Source: Marchantia polymorpha subsp. ruderalis (lineage: Eukaryota; Streptophyta; Marchantiopsida; Marchantiales; Marchantiaceae). From it: a DNA stretch of 64,000 bases. This document shows positions 34,601 through 46,689 of the stretch, piece after piece. Each line of letters begins with the position of its first letter. The first letter of the stretch is position 1. The DNA lies in NCBI GenBank assembly GCA_037833965.1, contig AP031353.1, positions 16,494,501 through 16,558,500 of the forward strand, read 5' to 3'. A program made the position numbers and the translations under genes. Under the pieces are notes generated by a model. The model had not been told where the DNA came from. It ran no database searches and was given only the letters and a program-made list of their open reading frames with translations.

Positions 34601-37600
34601 TTAGTCTTTATTCAGTAGCTTGTTAAGAGACTGCATACTTCACTATCGTGTGAGGCACTAGAAACTCCTCTTTGGACCGTTGTCTCTATAACTTACCAAG
34701 AATTGATTGTCCAAAATATACTCTCTTTGGAATTGGTCATTTCGGTCGTTTGAGGGGGAGGGTGGTTGCTAGGGGAGGTCACATAATAAAGACCACTCTA
34801 AAATATTTCTCTGTATTTGGTTAGGGCCGGAACGGTGATTTCAGAGGTATGGGAAGATGGTCAAGCACCGAAGGACATACAAGCCCGACTTGTAGGTTAT
34901 CTCCTCCGTCACTACCATTCTAGTTTTACTCTCAGGCCCAATATCTGCAGTGACTCTTGACTATGACATCTTCGCCTTATCAGTCTTGTATCGACATGTG
35001 CAATCTATTGGCTGCTGAGACAGGAAATAGAATAAGACAATGCTTCGAGATGGTTTAGAAGTCTTCCAGCTGACCTGCATATTGTTACGAGTTCAAACTT
35101 CCGTTGGTCACAGTTATTACCGTCGTCTTTCAGAGGTCCTTACTCGAGCAAAAGACAGCTATTGAAAAGCATAAGAAATTGCTGAAGAGGCGCCAGAGTG
35201 GTACGTCTCATATCTAAAATGTCAGACTATTGAAATCTTTGTCTCAGAGCAGTGGTTGCCTATCAATTCTATATCCAAAATAATTCCTCACTTCATTATC
35301 AAGATTATCATCGTTGTTACTGCCAATTGCCACGTGCTTTATCCTGTCGAGTTATGTATGTCATGAATCTAGTCATGATGGTTCTTGGAGATCCTGCAGA
35401 AAAACTCGAATCAAGCGTTGGAGAGGCAGGTATGTCCGAAGAAGAGTTTTTGGCTATGGAGGAAGTCTACCGAACACGTCTCGTTTCTATCAGAAGGGTG
35501 TGTCTTGACCTTCACTTGCACTTTTTCCTATGTAATGGAAGATCCAGTATAGTAAAGTTGATTTCGAACATGCCTACCGTGTATTGAGTAATCTTTACCA
35601 GTAAGGTCAGCTAGTGTACATTGATATACTAATATGCATATCAATTGATATAGAAGTAATATTCTTCTTGAAGGACAGTAGGCAAAGTTGTTATATCATA
35701 TTAAAGTGTGGAACCCACGACCTTAAGAAATAGGACTTGTCGTCGGTTTGCGAAACTTTTCTGGTTTCTTCATGCCGTTCATACTATAATTTCTTATCAC
35801 TTCTCGCTCTTTTCTGCCAGGAGGAAGAAGTGACAGTGAGGGACAAGGATAGATACGAGCACGAGAAAGCATGCCACATTCGTGAAATGAAGCGTATAAG
35901 AGATGAAGATGGATCGCGCTTCAATCACTTCCCGATATTGAATAATCGTTACGCGCTGCTTAATCTACTTGGAAAGGGTGGATTCAGTGAGGTCTACAAG
36001 GTAAGGTTCAAATCACTTATCATCACACGAATGGATCCGCTCATTGTTTCACTTTTCTTTTCATGAATCGAAAGGCAGCACATTGTGAACCTTGAAGTTC
36101 ATGTCTGAATTGGGCATAGTAGCTTGGACAGCTGGTTGTTTGGTTTAGGGTTTTATTTAAATGTTTATAGTTCGACTGCATATTCACTATAGAACGCAGC
36201 TCCTTGAAAACTTCTGATCATAATCTCCATATATGGTTTTCTACCGTACCTGGGAATTGTTACCTTTCTCATGCTTTATCATCGACAGCCTCTTTCTGTG
36301 TTATGGTCATTCTGAATGCTTCTCTTCCTTCTTCATGCGCTCCCACATTCGCTTCTGACATCGGAGGCTGTCCTTCATTGGACGTCTCCTTTATAAAGAT
36401 GAATTTCATCGTCATGTACAAATCCTCTGTAATCGTGGTTAGAAGTGCAAACCTCTAAAGAAACACAAATGATAATTTGCTGTATCCTGTGAAAACAGGC
36501 TTATGATCTGGTTGACTACAAGTACGTTGCGTGCAAATTGCATGGCCTTAACGCTCAGTGGGGGGAAGAAAAGAAGAGGAGCTACGTCCGCCATGCAGTT
36601 CGAGAGTACAACATCCACAAGGGCCTTATTCATAGTCATATCGTTCGACTTTGGGACATTTTCGAAATTGACGCCAATACTTTTTGTACAGTCCTTGAAT
36701 ACTGTAGTGGTATGTTGCGTCCTTACTCTTGCAGCCTTCAGTGATACTCTTAGCCCATTTGATCTTGGTTATTGTTCTGCGTCAGTTCCCTAAGCAAAGA
36801 CGAGTATATCGCTTTTACAGAATATGTTGGGCCTAGAAACCTCAGAGCGGGTGCGGGTTTATGGTCTTCAGACTATCATAGGCAAATACTTATGAGTGCA
36901 AGATATTGGAAAAGCTTGCGAAGACTCACCGAATCAAAAGCTTAAGTCTTGGTGATCATTGAAAATAACTCATACGGAATTTGGCTATCATGTCTTCCTA
37001 CTCGTGGAAGACATGATAGCCATCATAGTCGTAGCATTCATCAAGTTTAGATTATATCATCCTCTTTGAAGATCTTTCGTTTTAGAAGTATATTTACGAT
37101 CTGTCCTGACAGCTGGAGAAACTTGAACTGTATACAGTTATTCATGATGCATGTGTTTTTTACAGGTAAAGATCTTGACGCAACCCTTAAGGCAACTCCA
37201 AGTCTACCAGAAAGAGACGCGCGTAGCATTTTGGTCCAAATTTTTTCGGGTCTCGTTTATCTTAATAGACGACCGCAGAGAATTATACATTATGATCTTA
37301 AGCCAGGCAATGTCCTGTTCGATGAGGTGGGAGTCGCGAAGATGACTGACTTTGGGCTCAGCAAGATAGTGGAAGATGAAGTTGGCTCACAAGGAATGGA
37401 ACTCACCTCGCAGGGTGCAGGCACTTATTGGTAAGTAGTTATTTATATGTGCCCAAGAGACTGATGTTGAGAGCAGGAGAAACTTTTTAGCCATTAACGA
37501 GTCTTATAAGACAACAGACAACCTGACCGGAGTGCTTCCTCTTATGAGTACAGATTTTATGTGTGGCATATTCTTGTTTTGTCGAAATACTTTTGGCGCC

Positions 37601-38387
37601 TAATTTGATAGTGCAATGTCTATCAGGTACCTACCTCCAGAGTGTTTTGAGGTGCACAAGGTCCCTTTAATATCTTCTAAGGTACATTAATCTTTCAAAG
37701 ATCCTCTTGGTTGATGAGGATGCACGATAGCTGATCATTATGCGGTACCATCAACATTACAGAGATTTCGTATCCTGTATTTTTGGGTGGCTATCATTAC
37801 TAGCTTTTAAAACAAGTATGGGGTTGATGATTGAATATGTAGTCACACTTGATTTCTCGCGATTTGGGTCATACTGGACTAAATTAAAAAGAATGTTTGG
37901 TTTGCAGGTTGATGTCTGGTCAGCCGGAGTGCTTTTCTACCAGATGCTTTTTGGTCGACGTCCTTTCGGGCATGATCAAACTCAGGAAAGAATATTGCGG
38001 GAAGATACCATTGTCAAGGCTCACAAAGTGGAATTTCCACCCAAACCAGCAGTCACTTCTGAAGCCAAGGTAATGGCTTCTGGATAGGTGCATTTGAGCT
38101 TTCCAAAACTCTAGTAAAACTTGCATTTTTCTTCGGGCAATCTGATTCTCTTTCCACTTTGTCATCTACCACATTGGTTCTGGAGCAAAACATGTACTTT
38201 CATGTCGTGCAGACATGACACGCATACTTATGTCCAAGTTAATCACACGTAATGCTATGATGCTCATTTGACTACTTGAATGCAGGACTTTATCCGCCGC
38301 TGTCTTACGTACAATCAGGCAGAAAGGCCGGATGTGTTGACTGCTGCCCAAGATCCTTACTTGTCATACGTAAAGCGTAAGCCCTGA
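19603..38387 (+). CDS. TSL: TOUSLED-like serine/threonine protein kinase
   Basis: Nuclear kinase of the TLK family, linked in plants and animals to chromatin assembly (ASF1 phosphorylation) and S phase. My exon joins: 19603-19866, 23441-23527, 28662-28799, 29655-29891, 31171-31224, 33433-33540, 33707-33751, 34072-34184, 34825-34891, 35134-35200, 35400-35497, 35821-36000, 36499-36709, 37166-37430, 37627-37681, 37908-38069, 38286-38387. They total 2253 nt, one open frame of 750 residues. The N-terminus has [14 protein letters not shown] and an acidic SSSTDSEDE, as in Arabidopsis TSL. A basic GKKRGRGRG stretch is followed by coiled-coil segments (about 245-420) including [17 protein letters not shown]. 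Kinase domain from about 470: [10 protein letters not shown] (477-486), Lys499, HYDLKPGN with Asp600, DFG Asp618, then YLPPECFE. All catalytic residues are present. A second in-frame ATG at 19645 aligns better with the Arabidopsis start and would give 736 residues. Exon 4 (29655-29891) is the least certain; it is supported by splice sites and frame only. The first two introns are 3.6 and 5.1 kb and full of repeats. Confidence 0.93.
20402..20431. repeat. Inverted repeat in TSL intron 1
   Basis: Perfect 11-bp arms GTACACATGAT and ATCATGTGTAC around an 8-base spacer. Confidence 0.85.
21005..22380. repeat. Degenerate satellite-like tandem array in TSL intron 1
   Basis: About seven imperfect units of roughly 165-240 bp, marked by GGACGTTAA-like words at about 21021, 21260, 21434, 21640 (weak), 21867, 22031 and 22236, and by recurring CATGACGTTCTTCTA, TGTTGGTACTA and GACAGTTTTAG words. 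Units at 21130 and 21304 are nearly identical (period 174 bp); the others are much more diverged. This points to an old array with one recent unit duplication. Confidence 0.85.
23838..24770 (-). mobile_element. Old Ty1/copia fossil in TSL intron 2
   Basis: Read on the minus strand, the 23838-23990 stretch carries words typical of the start of copia reverse transcriptase (THTWEMV and later DYHETFAPV). Near 24719-24770 there are words like the tail of a gag zinc knuckle (CPKWKNKK). The copy is heavily broken with many breaks and no clear LTRs, so it is old. It lies antisense to the host gene. Confidence 0.6.
25370..26430. repeat. Diverged direct repeat of about 530 bp in TSL intron 2
   Basis: The stretch from about 25410 to 25900 is echoed by about 25930 to 26430. 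Shared landmarks, in the same order, are GAGTGAATTG / GGGTGAATTG, CTTGATGA / CTGATGA, CCATAGTTCGATATCATTCCC / CCATAGCTGTATGTCACTCCC, and TTATCTCACATTTAA / TTATGTCTCAAATTTAA. Identity is moderate. It may be an old tandem duplication or remains of paired element ends. Confidence 0.6.
26988..27692. other. Mosaic of plastid DNA fragments (NUPT) in TSL intron 2
   Basis: Four plastid gene pieces lie end to end in mixed orientation. petD (+), about 26988-27150: [16 protein letters not shown] and [13 protein letters not shown]. cysT (-), about 27163-27245: [14 protein letters not shown] and FSRALDEYG, like sulfate permease CysT. atpB (+), about 27301-27525: [35 protein letters not shown]. rpl14 (-), about 27541-27692: [13 protein letters not shown] and [19 protein letters not shown]. 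All are partial. Frameshifts interrupt at least the atpB and rpl14 pieces, and none has a complete frame, so they are non-functional. These genes are not adjacent in land-plant plastid genomes as I know them, so the pieces were joined before or during insertion. petD and atpB are secure, rpl14 strong, cysT probable. Confidence 0.85.
31800..32660 (-). mobile_element. Old Ty1/copia fossil in TSL intron 5
   Basis: On the minus strand near 32560-32660 the words FGCLAYAH, and near 32450-32530 [19 protein letters not shown], are typical of the integrase C-terminus and reverse transcriptase start of copia pol. Many breaks and no LTRs seen; strongly eroded. Bounds are approximate; the left part (31800-32400) is assigned by proximity only. 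Confidence 0.5.
36982..37022. repeat. Perfect hairpin in TSL intron 13
   Basis: Perfect 17-bp arms (36982-36998 and 37006-37022; arm core GGCTATCATGTCTTCC) around a 7-base loop TACTCGT. The intron spans 36710-37165. Confidence 0.9.
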
Positions 38388-40222
38388 TGCAACGTTTCTG
38401 TCTTCCGTCTTGATACAACGACTTCGGTATGCCCTCGTGTTTTGGTATCTCGGCCCGTATCGAGATTACGCTATGAACCCTGGATCCGAAAAGGGTTTCA
38501 AAGCGTGTGTGATACCAGTTCCCAGATCTAATTGAGGCACATATGCTGGTGAGGCCCCTTCAGCCGGATATGTACTATTCAGCCATTTTTGTACTATTCA
38601 CTCATTGACCTCGGTTCAATTCTCCAGAGCAATGATATAATTCATGTCTGCACCGAAGTGATTAGTGCTAGTAGATCTGTCGTCGAGACCTGAGACTGTC
38701 CCCTTGTCGACGTACTTCACGTCAGCTGTGCTGAAGTAGACGAGAGCATAAATGTAGACTGGCACTTCTCTTGAGTCACTTTTGTAAATAGGTCTCTTCT
38801 CAACAAGGGAACACAGATCGTCACGAAGATTTGAATTCCTCTCAGCTATAAGAAACGCTATAGGTCAAGGTCAAGCAGATTTAGATTTGAGTCAATCAAA
38901 GTAGCGTTCGGTGAAATTTTGTAAATTATCAATCTATTCTACATTCACGTTGATTTCAGAGTCTATTTGCGTGGATACACATCGCGTCTTGTGTTTAAGT
39001 TGGTCTTCTGCAAATTCCACTGTCATTGTGTGAGTGCAGTCATAACTATGTCCTGTTGTTGAAGCATGAATTTTGATAAGCACGGACCTCATGCATTACA
39101 GAAACACACGTTCCGACAATCGGTGCTCAATGTTGTCGCCTGCCACATGCCCCGGGTTGCTTGTCCTTCGGGTTTAGTTTGAGCTCCAATTATTTGTATG
39201 ATCGTCTTTACCTTCGACTTTTCCGTTGAAATGTATCAGTCATACTAATTAAATTAGCAATCTCTGCATGTCTCTCTCAGTTTGAGCAGATTTATACATT
39301 AGTGTCTGCCGCACTGTCCATCTCTGGTTGTAAGATTGTAAGAGCAGTCAGTTGATCATTCCATTCGGGTATACTATAGGATCTGTATATCGGATCTACA
39401 CTACTCTGGTGACTGTTGACAGAGGCATCGAAGAGGGTTCAAAGCTCTGGTTGTGTTATTCTTTTCTCTATATTTGTTTTTTCTCGGGATGAACAAGCTA
39501 ATGTGCCCTGAGTAGGCAAATCTAATCCACATGAGGTGTCAGATAACAACTACTAAAGTTGTGATGGGCAAGTACTTATTTCACACAGAAAAGTCACAGG
39601 TTAAAAGTGTGCCGTGGTCTACACGCCTTTGAATCCTGCAGAGGCGTTGTCGAAGCCCTCGTTTCCAGCGTTTCCCTTCGTCTACTCAGAGCTCGTTGCC
39701 TCAGTTGCGTAGATGAATCAGTTTCGCGACTTCATTTATTACGTCCGCAACTGATTAAGAACAAGGGATGGGAACATATCAAAGGAGAGCAACCCAGAAG
39801 AAAACGACAATCAAATAATATTGCAGAAACCCAAAATTTAAAGAACGTTTTAAAATTTAAAGTTGCGCTCTTTGATGTAGAAATCGCTCTATCGAAGACG
39901 GCTTAGGCATTTGGGATATTTGGCAACAGCTCTATAACCAATTCTCGATAACCCGCCTAACCTGGACGCCTAACCATGTCGGTTAAGATCCTACTCTCCA
40001 GTAGAGTTTGTGGTATTAGCAATATCCCACATTACAGCGCAAGGTAAGAACTTTCATTGCAGAAATCCCAACAATCAAGGGAGTGTGTGGAGAAGTATAC
40101 TGCAGAGAATGTGAATCATCGTAGGAGGATAAGACGTCTTACGGATATATTTGCAAATCAAAAATGTTGAATTGAAGTATATGGAAGTAGGAAGCAAGAA
40201 GTTGTGTTCTGAGCTGTAGATA
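38388..40222 (+). other. TSL 3' flank and intergenic DNA
   Basis: The first few hundred bases are probably the kinase 3' UTR. No other gene recognised. A 99-codon frame at 39607-39906 has no family signature. Confidence 0.45.
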
Positions 40223-40246
40223 GTGAAGATGGAGCTCCATCTTCAC
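40223..40246. repeat. 24-bp perfect palindrome
   Basis: GTGAAGATGGAG followed directly by its reverse complement CTCCATCTTCAC, with no spacer. Confidence 0.95.
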
Positions 40247-42779
40247 GATGTAGAGAGTCCTCAAAGTCTAGAATCTTTGACTAGAGCTTGCAATATTTTT
40301 TGCTATGAGTGATGAAGTTCAGGGGAAGTGGTTGAAACGATTGGAAAAGATAATGACCACTCTCGTTTCATACATGTGCATGGGTCGAATCCTGATGAAT
40401 CAAATTCACATAGCATATTCTAAAATGATATTCACGGTGTTCTCACCGTAAATTACATTATAGAAATGAAGATGAGTGTGGATTTGTTTGCTTGGATGGT
40501 ATACTCGTCATCAGATTTCACTTTAGATGCCGATTTTGCCTAAACAAGTTGGAGAATTCGATCTCTGGTATAACTGTTATAAATTGATGCAAAATTTTGT
40601 GTCAATTAGATTGAAGTTAGAGAGAAAAATTCATCTACTTCTATTGCAAAAGTTTATTGATAGGCCACAAGAGTAGTCATTGAAGAATGAAAACTTGGAG
40701 TATATGTATTATACTGTGTGCATAATCTCAAGATTATTCAAGTATTTGTCCACAAACTGTTTTGAAAGTGACTACATCGTTACTTTTTGAATTCTTGACT
40801 CAATGTTACTCTACAAAGAAATTATTGAATTTTTTTTATCATGATGTTATTGATTGCCATGTATTTTAACTTCTAATTAAATTGATCCACTATCAAAGTA
40901 AATATTGTAAAGTGAAAACTAACAAAAGAAGAAATGGAAAAACATGTATTCAGAATTTTAACTTTGATTAACAATTTTGCATTTCATTTTCTTGTTAACA
41001 TATATTCAACATGTTTATATTAGTCAATTGACTAAATAACCTAAATCAGCTTAATTTAGTATAATAATAAAATAATTTAGTTGGCTTTTAGTACAAAATA
41101 CTTAATTAGCATAAATCAATGCTCAAACTATTCTATGAAATTATTTTTTTTGCAAATTGAATCTTTCTCAAATGTGAAAAGTCATACTCTAGAATACTAG
41201 TTCCATAAAAAAATGTTCATTAATTTTTGTGGAATATTGTTTCGTGATTACAACACATTCTTCCATGAGATTCAAAAATTGAGCACCACATGAAAACCTG
41301 TCGTACTTGAAACTTAAATTGCTGGAAAGCAAATTGATAACGCACTAAATCACTATTTCACATTAATGATCATGCATTAGAGTTTCATGCTTATTGTTTA
41401 TGAGACCAATTTGTGATGAATAAAAATTCTCACATAAAAAAACATGTTGCTAAATTTTTCAAATAAAAGAGTATATATTTGGCTTGACGATACATTTTGC
41501 TGCTGAAGCACAAGAGTAGTTAATCTTTGAATAGCACCAAAAGTGACAATTCAAATGATGAATTGATACTTAAAACTAAGTGCAATCCACCGAAATTGAT
41601 GTGGATCAAAATCTGGCTACTTTGACTCGATATGAATAAGCAATTGTGTCCGATGGATTTTAAACCAAGTGATGATCTTCTCCGTCGAAAGCCAAAAATT
41701 GACAACATAGAACATGAAATTTGCATTTTAGCAATCAAATTTTACGGCTGTGTTAGATGAGTAATAAATCTAATCATCACTAAAAAGAATAATTCTTTGA
41801 TGACATTGTTCATTATTTCATCCATAACAAGATCTAGTTAATGCACTCCGCATCAAATTTAAGTAAAATAAATAATTGTTATGCATCACGGCGTTGAATC
41901 GATAAATAACTTCAGTAAGACCTCCTATCATATTGCGTGCTCCGTAAACGTCAAATCAAGTAGACAACTGTTCAATCTAGACAAAACACTCTTAAAAACT
42001 TGCTCATCATGGTAAATATGACATTTATGGTATAACAATCAAACATTGGAAGCACGCAATCATGCAAATTAACAATAGAATGACAGTTGGAAATGAAAAT
42101 CCGAAAGTGTATGTCAAGGAATGAAATGCTCTGATGTATCACCGAATTCAGTGCTAACAAAAAGATTCAAGAACGTCAAAGAAGATTGGTAATTTGCTAC
42201 AGATTTACAACATAGATTATTCGAACAAAGTTACTAATTTTGTCACAGAGACACACACAAATCAAGGTTGCCCAAAACACCATAAGTGCAACCGATAATT
42301 TGAAACGTCATACAAATTGATGTTCGGCAAGACATAAAATGCATGGTCGAACAAAATAATTATTTTTTTTGTCGTAGGAATCGTCATTAAGTAAGAATAA
42401 ATTGATTTGACACGTTTGAACAACGATAATGCTTTCTTTTTTGACTTTGTTGTTGCTTAACAATGTCAAAATAGTTGAGCATCAATTTCAACCACAATGT
42501 TAAATGCATGTTACTCATTTATATCTTCGTCTATATCGCTCTCTTCTTAATATTCAAAATTGAAAATCATATGCTCAATAATAATGTCCACAAAATATAT
42601 TTTTCAATATTATAAACAATTTTACTTTGTCTTTCAAAGATGAATATGTGAAATGCGGTTTGGTGGAATGTTTAAACGCTATTGAAACTTCATCAAAAAA
42701 TAATACAGAAGCTGAAAATGATTCTAGGATCTTATACAAAAATCATTGACTAGTATGACCCATCAGAGCTTTTGTATGG
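40247..42779. other. AT-rich DNA, possibly eroded transposon
   Basis: No intact gene. Some short translated stretches around 40500-40750 look vaguely like transposon protein, but I cannot assign a family. Otherwise featureless AT-rich sequence. Confidence 0.3.
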
Positions 42780-43470
42780 TAGAATTGCTCTGATCAAGCG
42801 AGAAGAAGTAAGAGTTTGAACGAGTCTACACTCGCAACAATCATCAAAAACTTGGGCATGATAAGTCTTACTCGACCATCAACACTTAGCTCAGATCTTA
42901 TTACTACTCTGAAAATTCCAACACACAATATTCTACCAGCTGTAAGAAACAACATAATGTGCAGAGTAAGACTTGTCACGACAGTCTGAACTCTGCAACC
43001 TCAACAAAATATGCAAAATATTTCCATTGTGGAAGACTGTAATCCAACTTGTTGATGAATCAAGAAGCGAAAAGAGTTAAAAGTTCAATATAGTCTCCAC
43101 TCATAGTACTTAGCAAGAACTTTAAAATACTATGGCAGACTCGACAAAGAACACTAAGCTTATTTCTTACTCTTACTCAAAAAACTCCTACAGTTGTATT
43201 TTGCTAGCTCCTAGCTACAACATAACATGCAGGGTAAGATCCACCACCACAATTTGAACTTTATAATCCCAACAAAATATGCAAAATATTCCAAGTGTGA
43301 AATAGTAGTCCAACCTGCCAATGAGTCCATGAAGAAAGAAGTAAAAGTTTGGAAGATTTTCCACTCGTAGCAGTAAGCGAGAACTTTGGAGTGCTAATGT
43401 TAATCCGACCAGCAACCAAAAACTTCAACATTTGTACTGCACTAATCATGAATTTGAATTTACGCTAAGC
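42780..43470. repeat. Degenerate tandem repeat, period about 268 bp
   Basis: About two and a half units. Landmarks recur 268-269 bp apart: CAACAAAATATGCAAAATAT at about 43001 and 43270; TGCAGAGTAAGA and TGCAGGGTAAGA at about 42960 and 43229; and ACTCGCAAC / ACTCATAGTAC / ACTCGTAGCAG positions after AGTTTGAAC-like words. Non-coding. Confidence 0.7.
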
Positions 43471-43620
43471 TGCACAATACAACTCCGCAGATTGAGAGTG
43501 CTAAAATGTTGAAATGTTACTCTCTAAATCAATTTTTAATTTTGAGATTGCTAAAACTTTAAGCTCTATATGAGTGTAACCATCTTTAGTTAGTTAGAAC
43601 CAAAATAGAGGTTATTCTAA

Positions 43621-46397
43621 ATGTTAATATAGATACTTTAGCGTGCACTAGTTATGGTTGTCACGTCAGCGATCCGCGCGCTTGGTAGATAGAAATTAGG
43701 TGTGTTAGTTGACAATGCCACGTCAACAATCCGTGTGCTTGTTAGGTAAGGATTAAGTGTGTTAGTTAGTATGTTAGTTGGTAGCGTTACGTCAGCGATC
43801 CGTGTGCTTGTTAGTATTATCCGCCATGTTATCCATCCACGAGAGTGGGATGGATGGTGGGAATTAGATCTTCTCTTCTTATACTTGTTGGTGAGAGCCA
43901 TGTAAGAGAGAAGAGAACCATTGTTAGTATTTCTCATCTTCAGAGTTTATGTTTTTCATCTTTGAGTGAACTTCTCTCTAAACCCTAGTGTTACAATGGT
44001 ATAATAGCAACCTTGCTCTTTTCTTGAGTGTGGATTACCCCTCATTGAATAGCAAGTGAGTGATGATGAAATGCAGTTTTGAGAGTATATAGAGGCTAGC
44101 AGAGGTCATTGATCTGCATGTAAAAAGAGGTGGAAATGAATAAATTGTGGTTTTGCAGATATGAACGGGCTTGATAGGAATCCAGTATCGCACTAACCAA
44201 TTCCTAACCTTTTCGGTATTCACCTTCGTTGCAAGGAGAAACATCATTTTTTGATGTATCTTGTGCCTTCTTATGATGTAGATTTTATGACTAGAGTGAT
44301 TAAGTCGAGAATGCCACTGGTTTTTCCAATAGTTAGTTATGGAGATACTTGGGATTGTACTATATACATTATCAATTAGATTTTTCCTTGGATTTGAATC
44401 ACAAATCACTTGTACCGATTCAGTTCAACACTTATGTAGAGATTAAAACAGTATACCGACATAAGAGATTGTTGAGAGATTTTCTTGTGAGGAATTATGG
44501 AGAAGATTACTGTAGAGTTGTGATAAAGTGACATATACCTTTTATAACTCCTTTTTTGATAGGTCAGATAGTGATAATATTCACTTTGTATCAGAGTGAG
44601 TGTGAGAAAACATGAAAACATCAATTGATATGGATGAGGTTCTCAACGCAATCATGACGGAGATGAAAGAGTTGAGAAAAGCGATAGTAGATGAGCATAC
44701 CAAGCAGCAAGCCATGAAAGATAAAGCACATAAGCATTGGAGATTGAAAAAGTAAAGAGAAAGAGTTGGAGGAATGGAAGTTGAACATCAAGTTCAAGAT
44801 TCCCAAGTTCAGCTAGAGTTCACCAATTCCTGTCAAATAGGAGACGTCTTCAAGAGATTGAAGATCAAGCAAATCTTTTGCTTCGAATGAGAAAATCCTG
44901 TAAGGTGGAAGCTTACAAATGCAGTAGAGCGATGAGAGTGTTACAGGGATTGATAATGATGATGAATATTCCTTTATCTCATTTTCATATTTCTGATTAT
45001 ATTGCATGAATGTTCATGAGATATTATCTTCCATATAAGGCTCTCACATGGAAGAGAATACTTTCAAAACGAGTTGCTATCATTTCGTGGAATGGAATGC
45101 AGGAAGTACTTTTGCAAAACTTTCAAGTGATGGACTCTCTTCAAACTGCAAGAATAAGTTGTGGAATTTGAAGCAAAAGTGATGTACTCATGAGTACATT
45201 GCAGAGTTTTGTGATATTCAAGTATCTATCATGGATATGAAAGAAGCAGAAGGCTTGGACGTGTTCAAACGAGGCTTGAAGAATCAAATTCGAAATGAAA
45301 TGATAGTAAGTAATACATCTACAATGAAAGAATCAATTCTAATTGCTCAACAAATTTCAGGTGCTTTTGAGGTCACAAACGATGAACCAGTAAGCAGTTT
45401 TTGAGATCCATATTGTCCAACACCGATGAAGTTGGAAAATTTTTGACGTAGAGAAGATTTTGCACCAACAAAAGGACCACCGCCAAGATTTGGAGATGAG
45501 ATTCGGCGAGCATGAGTTCCAAATTTGCAAGAAGGTTATGCAAATAACGGAATGCTTCGAGAAGTAACTAGAGTTCGTGACAATCGTCAATGCTCTACAT
45601 GTGAATGAATGGGTCACATTGCCAAGTTTTGTTGAATTCAACTGCCATCACTAGAAGTACGACCCATACAGCAACGACCGTTTTACAACATGGATGGGAT
45701 AAAGTATGAAGAGATCAAGGAGTAAGTTTTGAGAAACAAAAATCATTAGTAAACTTGCATCGCGGCCTTACTAGGTCTACAAAGCGAAGAAAAGACGAGG
45801 TTGAAAGAAGTCAACTGTTGGGAGCTCATGAAAAGTGTGAGAAACAAGCTCAACTCATTGTCACCGATGGTTTGATGAAAGTACACAAGCTGAGAGTTTT
45901 AATTCATAATGGAGCAACAAAGAATTTTCTATCAATGAGTGTTGTTATGAAGTTAGGTTTGATGTTGATGAAGGACATGAGTGAGTAAGTTGAATTGCCA
46001 AACAGGCAAAATTAAATGATAGAAACACTATCACGGAGTGTAGAATTATCCATACGTAGATACAAAGAAAGCATTGAATGGAGAATAATTTGTTTAGCTC
46101 GATATGATGTCATACTTGGAATGTCATGGAGGGAGCAATATAATCCGGAGTTAAATTAGAAAAGAAAAATTATTAAAAGTAGTGATTGGAATATTTATAG
46201 AGATAGAATTAGATCTCAAAAAAGAAATTTACCCCTCTTTGTGATGGGTAAAACATTCATTTCTAGAGATGATCTATGTTTCCTTGGACTTATAAGACAT
46301 ATTGGGTCCACGGACAAACTTTACATCCCGGAGTCCTTGAACGACATTTTTAAGGAGTATAAAGATGTTTTTCCAAATAAGCTAACTGCAGGAGTAC
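43621..46397 (+). mobile_element. Ty3/gypsy retrotransposon fossil, left part
   Basis: Left portion of a gypsy element. The stretch to about 43996 behaves like a 5' LTR: three copies of a GTCAGCGATCCG-type word at about 43667, 43725 and 43791, an end near TGTTACA, and then TGGTATAATAGC, which resembles the tRNA-Met primer site. From about 44612 come gag-like frames, then a zinc-knuckle-like region (about 45595-45635), a retroviral-type protease region (about 45860-45960) and a VILGMSW word near 46110. The copy is broken with many breaks. It continues at 51540 after a nested copia element. The LTR start is approximate. Confidence 0.75.
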
Positions 46398-46649
46398 TGT
46401 TGAGGTTAACTCCGGTTAAGGAGTAACCTCAGGCTCTAGCTATTTATAGTTATGTGTGTCGTTGGCTTTGGGTATAAATATACCCCCAAAGCCAAGGCTT
46501 CTTTGAGGAGCTGAAATATTGTGTATTCACTTGTCAGTAAACCTGCTCAGTGTTCCAGCCGTGGATGTAATCCTCGAGGGTGAACCACGTTATATGAGTG
46601 TCTTGTGTCTTCGTACTTGGCTTGAATGATTCTTGATTTTACGTTAACA
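46398..46649 (+). repeat. 5' LTR of the nested copia element
   Basis: 252 bp, TGTTGAGG to GTTAACA. Contains a TATAAATA box lying in the 12-base loop of a perfect 11-bp hairpin (arms TTGGCTTTGGG at 46462-46472 and CCCAAAGCCAA at 46485-46495). Confidence 0.93.
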
Positions 46650-46689
46650 AATGATATCAGAGCCGGTTTAAGCTTCGGATATATATTGA

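Noticed and set aside
39607-39906. 99-codon gene downstream of the TOUSLED-like gene
   Set aside because: No domain and no splice or promoter support; likely a chance frame.
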